Assembly (NCBI RefSeq): GCF_018130505.1
Contig: NZ_JAFCKH010000004.1
Span: forward strand, 496,001 to 560,000
DNA: 64,000 bases
Direction: 5' to 3'
Origin: Bradyrhizobium tropiciagri
GTDB lineage: Bacteria; Pseudomonadota; Alphaproteobacteria; Rhizobiales; Xanthobacteraceae
The notes under the pieces: generated by a model
The model's database searches: none
What the model was told of the DNA's origin: nothing
The model's input: the letters and a program-made list of their open reading frames with translations, nothing else
Position numbers and translations under genes: made by a program
Shown here: in pieces, positions 45,901 to 54,900 of the stretch
How positions within the stretch are numbered: position 1 is the first letter of the stretch
Layout: each line of letters starts with the position of its first letter

Positions 45901-48900
45901 GCGCTTCAATGTCGTGCCGACGGGGGCCAATCATCCAGATCAGGCCAATGTGTTGTTGGGTGGCACGATCTATGCGGGAGGTTTCGACGGCGGCGGAACG
46001 CTGACGCTGCAAGCTTCGACGATCGTCATCGACGGCGCCGCGTCGGATGTCACCTCCTATCTCCCGACTGCCTCGGCGACGGCCATCGCCGCCGAAGGCG
46101 CCCTGCCATCTACGAACGTTGCCGTGTCGGATGTGAAGGCCGGCCAGCTGGTTCTGCCGACATCGTTCTTCACCAGCGGCGGCTTCTCGCAATACACGCT
46201 GAACGACATCTATGGCGGCACCATTGTCACCGCCGGCACGCAACTGGTGCTGCAACAGCCGACGGCCGCGTTGTCCAACGTCGGCGCCGCCCAGATTCCG
46301 ACCGGTGCGGTGCTGCGCGACTTCGCGTCCTTGGGACTGCTGCCCGACGGTTTGCGCAAGCCGGTTGGCTTGACGTTGGACGGAACCAGCGTTCTCGTCG
46401 ATCGTGGCGCCGCCATCCAGGCCGACCCCCAAGCCACCATCACGCTCGTTGGGGGCAATGCCATCAACCTTGTCAAGAGCACAGATGCCAGTGGTGGCCC
46501 CACCCTCACTATCTTTGCCGCATTGGGCGACGTCACTGTCCTCGGCAGTGTGGTCGCGCCGGCGGGCGCCATCAACGTATTCGGTGATGCCGTTTCGATC
46601 GGCTCCAGCGCGCGGCTTGATGTCAGCGGGACGTTCCTGCCAAATCCGCAAGTCGTCGGCTATTCCACCGGTACGGTGCTCGGCGGCGGTACCATTACGC
46701 TCGGAGGTATCAACGTCGTGGCGCAGCCCGGCGCGCAGTTCGACCTGCGAGGCGCGGCCGTCACGGCGGACAGCAACCTGATCCAGGTGCGCCAGGCCGG
46801 CTTCACGCCGACCATGATCGGGCAGGCGGCGTGGAGCGATGGCGGCAGCCTGCAACTCGTCGGCACCAGCATCTTCTTCGCCGGCAGCGTCGATGCGGCC
46901 GGCGGCGCGCCACTGGCGAGCGGCGGCAGCCTGACGATCGGCGATGTCACCATCCCGAGCATCGTCTCAGGTCTGGTGCCGCCGACAGCATTCAGCACCC
47001 CGCCTGAAGCAATCGTGATCGAGCCCGGCGGCAGCGTCGCGGCGAACCTGCCTGCGGCTGGTTCGTCGCCCGTGCCCGGCGCGTTCATCGGAGCGGACAC
47101 GCTCAGCAACAGCGGCTTCGATTCCGTCACGCTGAACGCCAATCTTGCTGTTGCATTCGCCGGTTCGGTCGATGTGACGATTCCCGGTGCCCTGACATTG
47201 CGGTCGGACAAGGGAAACTTCGTGCTGCTGGCGGCTAGCACGGGGCTGATGCCATCTGGGATCGACTTCAACGACCCCAGGACCTATGCGCCCAGTTGCG
47301 GAACGAATTGCATACCCGACATCGGTGGCACCACCGTGAACGTGAACGCCGGCTACGTCCACGTCATCGGACGGAACCAGGGGGCAGGTTTTGTCGCCTC
47401 TCCGAGCTTGGCCGACGGTACATTGAACATCTCTGCCCAATGGATCGACTTGCAGCGCGCGATCGCGCTCGACAATGCCGCCTCCGCTAGCTTCAGCAGC
47501 ACGTCCGCCATCCGGCTGCTGCCGCTCGACTATGGATTTGTCACAAGCAACAACAGCGGGCTCTCCACCTTCGGCGGTGCGCTCCTTGCGCCGGGCAATC
47601 TGACGCTGCGGGCGGCCGAGATCTATCCGGTCAGCAATACTGCTTTTCTCTTGATGTCGACCGGCACGCTTCCCGGCGCGAGTACCGTCACTATCGCACA
47701 GAACGGTGTACCGACCGCGCCGCTCTCGGCCGGTGGCACCATTGTCATCAGCGCGCGGACGATCGAGCAGGGCGGCACGCTTTGGGCGCCGCTTGGGAGC
47801 ATCGTGCTGGGAATGCGGACGGCAAGCGATTTGCCGGCCCAGTTTTCTGCCGCATTCTTAAATATGGTTGACACTGCCGGTCTATTTGCTCCCGGCGCGT
47901 TCGCACCAACCCAGAGCGTGACATTGGGTGCAGGCAGCCTGACCTCGGTTTCGGCCGCGGGCCTCGTCATTCCCGACGGTTATACGGTCGACGGCATCAC
48001 TTGGTACCAAGGTGCTCCCCATACCGAGAACGTCCTCGTCGCCCCCATACCGCCGGTGCTCACTGCGCCGCCGGCCAAGTCGATCAGCCTGTTGGGCAGC
48101 AAGGTGACCACCAGTGCCGGCGCAACACTCGACCTCAGTGGCGGCGGCGACATCTATGCCACCGAATTCGTCGCCGGCACTGGCGGCAGCCGCAATGTGC
48201 TCACCGCCTACCAGCAGGATCCTGCCACCGGCGCTCTCACGCCGACCTTTCCGGACGGGCGGCAGGTCTATGCGCTGGTCCCGAGCTATCAGGCTCCGGT
48301 TGCGGCCTATGATCCCAACTTCGCCTATGCTCCCTATAATTCCGGCGTGAATGCGTCCGGCACCGGCACATCCCCCAATGCGATCGCGCCGGGCCAGACC
48401 GTGACGATCGGCGCCGGCAGCGGCGTTCCCGCCGGCACCTACACGCTGCTGCCCGGTATGTATGCGACGTTGCCCGGCGCCTATCGCGTCGTGCAGGTGG
48501 CGAACAACGTCAATCCGGGCATGGCCCAGAGCGCGACCAGTCCCGACGGCTCGCAATATGTGCTGGGCACGCTCGGCAATGCGCTGACCGGCGCGCGGTC
48601 GTCGCAGACTGCGGTGTTCCAGCTGCAGTCGCAGTCGGTGTGGTCGCAATATTCGCGCATCGACATCACGTCGGGCACCACCTTCTTCCGCAACCAGGCG
48701 CTGACGGCGAAGCAGAACCCGCCGCCGCTGCCGATCGACGGCGGCGTGCTGGTGCTCGGCGCCATTCAATCGCTCAAGCTTGGCGGCACCAATCTGTTCG
48801 CGCCCGGCTCCAGCGCTCTCGCGCCGGGACTGGTTGGCGGCGGCGGCCAGGTTCAGATCGGCGGCAGCCAGATCCTGATCACACATCTGGAATCCGGGCA

Positions 48901-51900
48901 ATCCGCGCCCGCGGGTTTCCTCGTGCTCGACCCCGACCAGGTCTCCAATCTCGGCGCCGCCTCGGTGCTGATCGGCGGCACCGCCAGCGTGATCGATGGC
49001 AAGCAGCAGATTTCGGCCACGGCGCTCGACCTCGAGGTGAAGACCGACGCGGATCATCCACTGACGGGGCCGGAACTGCTGCTGATCTCGCTGGGTGGCA
49101 GCGGCCGCGGCGTCGTCGTCGATGACGGCAGCGTCATCCGCGCTGTCGGCTCGGTGCCCGACGGCACCAGCCGCGACATCGTGTTCGGCATCGACCCCGT
49201 TGCGATCAAGGACATCAGCGGAAGCGTGACCGGATACACCGCCGGCGTGAGCGGCGACGGTGCGTTGCTGCGGGTCTCCAACGGCGCCGTCGTGGACGTG
49301 ACGCGGAACTTCGTGCCCGGGCAGTACAACGGTCCCGGCACGCCGCCGAGCGGCACCACAGCAAAGGGCGCGTTCTCGGTTGGCGCCCGCGTGATCATCG
49401 ACGGCGGCAATGCGCTGACGCTCGACACCAGTGGTGATGGCTCGCTCGCCTCGAGCGCCGTGCTGAACGCCAGGAATTACGACATCGCCGGCTCCGTCAT
49501 CAACATCGGCGGCGGCACGTCCGGCGTGGTGCTGAACTCGACCGTGCTGGCGAACTTCAACGACGCGGTTTCGGTGCGGCTGCGCAGCGGAACGGTGATC
49601 AATCTCTATGATGCCACCGGGCTCGAGATCGGCGACGTCGCGCATCCGATCGGTACGCTGACCTTCGACAGCGCCGGATTGTACGGGCAGGGCGGCAGCA
49701 CCACCGTGAATGCCACCAACATCAATCTCGCCAACAGCCGCGGCAGCACCGGCACCGGCATCGCCGGGGCCGGCGGCACGCTGACGATGAATGCATCGCA
49801 GACCATCACCGAGGATCTCGGCGCCAAGAGCCTCGGCGGCTTCAGCCAGGTCAATTTGAACGCCGGCCAGGCGATCGCCTTCAGCGGCAATGGCAGCCTG
49901 GATTCCGGACCGGTCGGCGGGGCGTCGCTGACGTTCAATGTCAGCGGCGTCACGCTCGTGAATGGCGGCAGCGGCTACACCAGTGTTCCCACGGTGACGA
50001 TCGGCGGCACCGGTGGATCCGGCGCGCAGGCCACGGCTTCGCTCGGCGTCGTGAGTATCGCGGTGAGCGCAGGCGGCGCGGGCTACAGCAACGGCGATCC
50101 GGTCACCGTGACCGGCCCAGACGGCACCGGCTTCACCGGCACGGCGATCGTCGACGCGAGCGGCGCGATCACCGGCGTCAAGATCACTGCGGGCGGCTCC
50201 GGCTTCACCGGCGCCATCACCTCGGTCGATGTCACGAGTGCCACGGGCTCGGGTGCCACGCTGACCGCATCGCTCGGCGTCGTCAGCGTATCCGTCACCA
50301 ATGCGGGCTCGGGCTACACCAGCATTCCGACGTTCGCGTTCTCCGGCGGCGACGGCAGCGGCGCCATCGCGCAGGGGCTCGCCGCCGTCACCGGCATCAC
50401 CCTGACCAATCCCGGCGATGGCTATCTCGGTTCGCCCACCGTGACCATCAGCGGCGGTGGCGGGTCCGCCAGCACGGCAGTCGCTACAGCGTCGGGCGGA
50501 ATCGTGACCGACCTCGCGCTGACCAAGGGCGGCACCGGCTATTCCAGCATGCCGACCGTGACGTTCTCCGGCGGTGGCGCCGGCGCCGCGAACATGACGC
50601 TGTCCGCGCCCGTGATCGTGGTCAACAGCGGTGCGTCGCAGTCGCTCTCCACACGGGGCCAGGTCAGCCTCGTCACCGGGGCAGGGACCGCGCCGGCAAG
50701 CGATCCCACCAATATCGGTGGCTCGCTCGCCGTCACCGCCGCATCGATCGCGGACAACGCGACGATCCGCGCGCTGTCGGGCACCGTCAACCTCGCCGCA
50801 TTCGCCGGCGACGTCGTGCTCGGGACAGGGGCCGTCATCGATGCGTCCGGCTCGCGCATCCAGATTCTCGATCTCGTGCAGGATGCGCCGGGCGGCAACG
50901 TGCGGCTGATGTCGACCGCCGGCAACGTCATCGTCAATTCGGGCGCCAGCGTCAGCGTCGCGGCGGCCGGCAACGGCTTTGCCGGATCGCTGTCGATCCT
51001 GGCCGCGAACAATGCGGTGCTCAATGGCACGCTTGACGGCCGCGCCGCGTTCAAGAGCGTGGGCGGCGATTTCACGCTGCAGGCCGGCTCGATCGATCCG
51101 TCCAGCACCCTGCCGCTCGGCGCCTTCGCCGGCAGCTTCACGGTGCGGCGCGCGACCGGCGACATCACCATCGATGGCGCGCTGGTCTCCAACCAGGTGC
51201 TGCTGGTCGCCGACACCGGCACCGTCACCGTGAACGGCACCATCGATGCAAGCGGCGGGCGCGGCCAGATCGGGCTGTATGGCGGCGCCGGCGTCACGGT
51301 CAACGGCGGCGCCGTGCTCGATGCGTCCTGGCAGCCTTATGCCGCGGGCGATCCGCTCTATGGCAACGGCAACTCGGCGCTGGTGCAGAAGGGCGGTACC
51401 ATCACGCTCGGCACCACCGGCGCGCCGGACGGCACACTCAACACCACCTATGGCTACCAGAACGTGGTGACGTCAGGCGCGATCAACGTGGCCGACGGCG
51501 CCGTGTTCAACGTCAGCGGCGGTCCCGGCGGGGCCAACATCGACAACACCGGCGGCTCGGTCATCCTCCGCGCGCCGATCCTGACCAGCGGCAATGTCAA
51601 CGCCAGCTTCAGGGGCACCGTCATCACCAATGCCGATGCGGCCGGCAATGCCAGCGGCAGCGGCGTCGTGCTCAACGCCTATGCGGTCTGGAGCACCACC
51701 GACGGCTGCGCGCTGATCGCGGGCGGCTGCGGCGCGGTCGACACGGTTGCCGCCTACAACGCGCTGACGCCGGACCAGCAGAAGCAGCTCGACCGCCACT
51801 TCGACGGCGTGATCGATCCGGCCGGCTTCTTCGACGCCACGCTGAGCAATGGCAAGCCGAGCCAGATCATCCTCGCCGACAGCAACGGCTTCTATCCGGT

Positions 51901-54900
51901 CTCGACACCGGACAAGCCGGCGGCCGGCGCCTACATGCCGCATGTCAATTTCTACCAGAGCGTCCTGCAGGGCTTCGTCAACACGCCGTTCGACACCGCC
52001 GCGGTGGCCGCGAACTTCGCCGGCGCCAGGCTGCAGGTCGGCAGCGCGCCGGCGACGGCGCTGCCGTCATCGATGCTGCATCTGCGGCCGGAGATCGACC
52101 TCGTCAATCCGAGCATGACCATCAACAACGGCAACATCACCGTCGCCAGCAACTGGAATTTCGGCTCGGGCGCGACGGTCGGCGGCAACACCAGGCTCTA
52201 CTACCGCACCAGCGGCGCCGGCGAGGCGGGCACGCTGCTGCTGCGCGCACTCAACAACGTGCAGATCAACGCCACGATCAGCGACGGCTTCTACCTGCCG
52301 AATAGCCAGCCGCTGCCGGGTCTCACGGCGGCAGACGCGTATTTCAACGAAACGCAAGTGGCAGCCGACGTCTACAACAGCTATCAGGCGCTGTTCAGTC
52401 CAGATGGTTCGCTGTTCTACACCGCAACCGTCAGCGATCTTATCCTGGTTGGCGCCTTCGACACCTCGCCGCAGGTAAACGCTGCATTCTTCGGCCTCGA
52501 CGGAACACCCGAAAACCTGGCTCTATTCAATTCACTGCAATTCCATTTGCAGAGGCCGGTGGAGATGGGTGTCTTCAACAATGATCCAACTCTTGCGGGC
52601 AATCCGATCCTGCTCGCGCAGGTAATCGATCAATACAACCAGTTCTATGTTCAATACGTGAAGATGTATCACGCCTATATGGTCGAGATCGTGCAGGTAG
52701 ACACCAATGCCGTTTCATCGGTATTGGGCGGAGGATTTGGCGCTTACAATAGTTATGCCGACGTGTCGAACTTCTATACGGGGCAGGCTCTTCCATTTAT
52801 TGCTCCGCCGGCTTTCGTGGCGGCGCCGAGTGCCACGAATCCTTACCTGTATTACAACATCTCTGGAAACTCGGGCGCCCAGCCGGACTATGTGACGCAA
52901 TGGACGAACTATTTCCTTGGCGTCATCGATGTGAATCTACAGAACAACTTTCCGATGATCAGCAATATCGTATTCGGCGCTCCACCGAACTTGGCCGCTG
53001 CAGTGGGCGGTTTTCCGACGCTCGCTAACACGGCCGGAATTGATGCTCAGTACTGCCTCAGTTGTTTTGCCGTCACGCCGCCATCTGCCCCGCTGGCCTA
53101 TCTGTCGCTTTTCCAGGACACGTACGCGCCGCCGGGCCCGCCGTCGCCATCGACAGCGCCACCCGCCAACCAAATCGCCAACAACCCGACGGCGGCTCTC
53201 CCCAATACCACGACGGCAACACCGTTGATGCAAGGGGGCCTCGGCGGAAGCAAGGGCTCGTTCTCCTACAATTTCGTCGCCGGTGCCGCATTCCGAGCAG
53301 ACAACGCCCCACCGGTCGATCCCAACGCGGTAATTTCGGTTTCCTCGCTCTCGCCAACCGTCACAGGAAACGTGACGATCGACGGCCATACCTCGTACGC
53401 GAACACGCTAGTCAACGGGCAGACCATCAACATTCCGACGCTAGTACGCACCGGCACTGGCTCTATTTCCATCGCGGCGGCTGGAAACGTCTTATTACTC
53501 GACCAGGTAGCGCCGGGCTCGGTCTATACGGCCGGCGCCGTCACGGCGACGCCAGCCGATTTCAATGCGCCGACGTTGCCGGGAAGCTACACCAACAATC
53601 CGAATGGCCTTGTCAGCACCCCGACTTGGGCCACCGGCGGCGGTGCGGTGACGGTGACGGCGGGCGGGTCGATCATCGGGATCGAGATGCCGACCGACGT
53701 CGACGGCAGCCAGACCGGCATTGTCGGCGGCCCGACCGGGCAGCTGTGGAGCGCCTGGTACATCCATTACGGCAAGTCCAACGGCAGCGGGACGCCGTTC
53801 GCGGACTGCGCGGCTGCGGGCTCGGTCGCGTGCCAGACTGCGGCATGGATCAACTACGCGACCTTCTTCCAGGGTTTTGGCGCGCTCGGCGGCGGCGACA
53901 TCACGCTGTCGGCGGGCGCCGATATCGTCGACATCGGCGCATCGCTGCCGGAGACGCTCGCGGTCGGCGGCGGCTTCACCACGGCCGATCCGCCGAAGCC
54001 GACCTGGTATGGCGGCGGCAATCTCAGCGTGACCGCCGGCGGCGACCTCTTGAGCAGCAATTTCCTGGTCGGCCGCGGCACCGGCCTGATCAAGGTGGGC
54101 GGGGCGGTCGAAGCCACCACCAGCAATCCGCTCAACCAGGGCAAGCCGACCAAGGGTATTTCGATTGATAACCTCGGAAACATCGCCGGATCCTACGCGC
54201 TGCCGCTGCTGCTGGCCGTGCAGGACGGCTCGGTCACGCTGGCCGCGCGCGGCTCAGTCACACTCGGAAACGTCTTCGATCCGGCCTCATTACCTCTGAG
54301 TGCTTCCGCGCAGACGCCGGTTGCGTCTCTGCCCGGCACACACGATTCGATCTGGAGCAATCTGTTCACCAGCTTTGGTCCAGATAGCGGCGTTTCGTTG
54401 ACCAGCCTTACGGGCGATGTCACGGCGTTGACGGTTTCTACGTCTCAATCGTCGGTCGGCGGCCTTTTTGCGGTCAAGTCTCCGACGGATAGCCTGGGAT
54501 ACAACATCGTTGGGCAGCTGTTGCCCGCTACGCTCGATCTGGTGGCGCTCGCCGGCGACCTTGCCTTCAACACCGGTGGCGGAAGCGCGAACCTGATGGC
54601 GTATCCGACCCAGACCGGAGACGCGACCGGGAATTTCACCGCAATTGCCGCCAAATCCATTAATCTCGGTAGCCTGGCGATGCCTGATGTAGGTTACATC
54701 AGCCCGCTTGGAATTCCGGTGCCCAACCTGACCCTGGCATTGCACGCGAACGATCCCGATCCGGTCATCATCGCCGCGGGCAAGGATATCACCTTGACCA
54801 GCCTCTCACTGATCAAGCCGGCTCGGATCGAGGCCGGCAACGACATCATTGCGAACGGCGGTTCGCAATTCGTCGGCCAGAACAACAATGCCTCCGACAT

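Noticed and set aside
49960..50610. Possible CRISPR-like or tandem DNA repeat
   Set aside because: The repetition is at protein level inside one open frame, with irregular spacing and no conserved spacer/repeat lengths.
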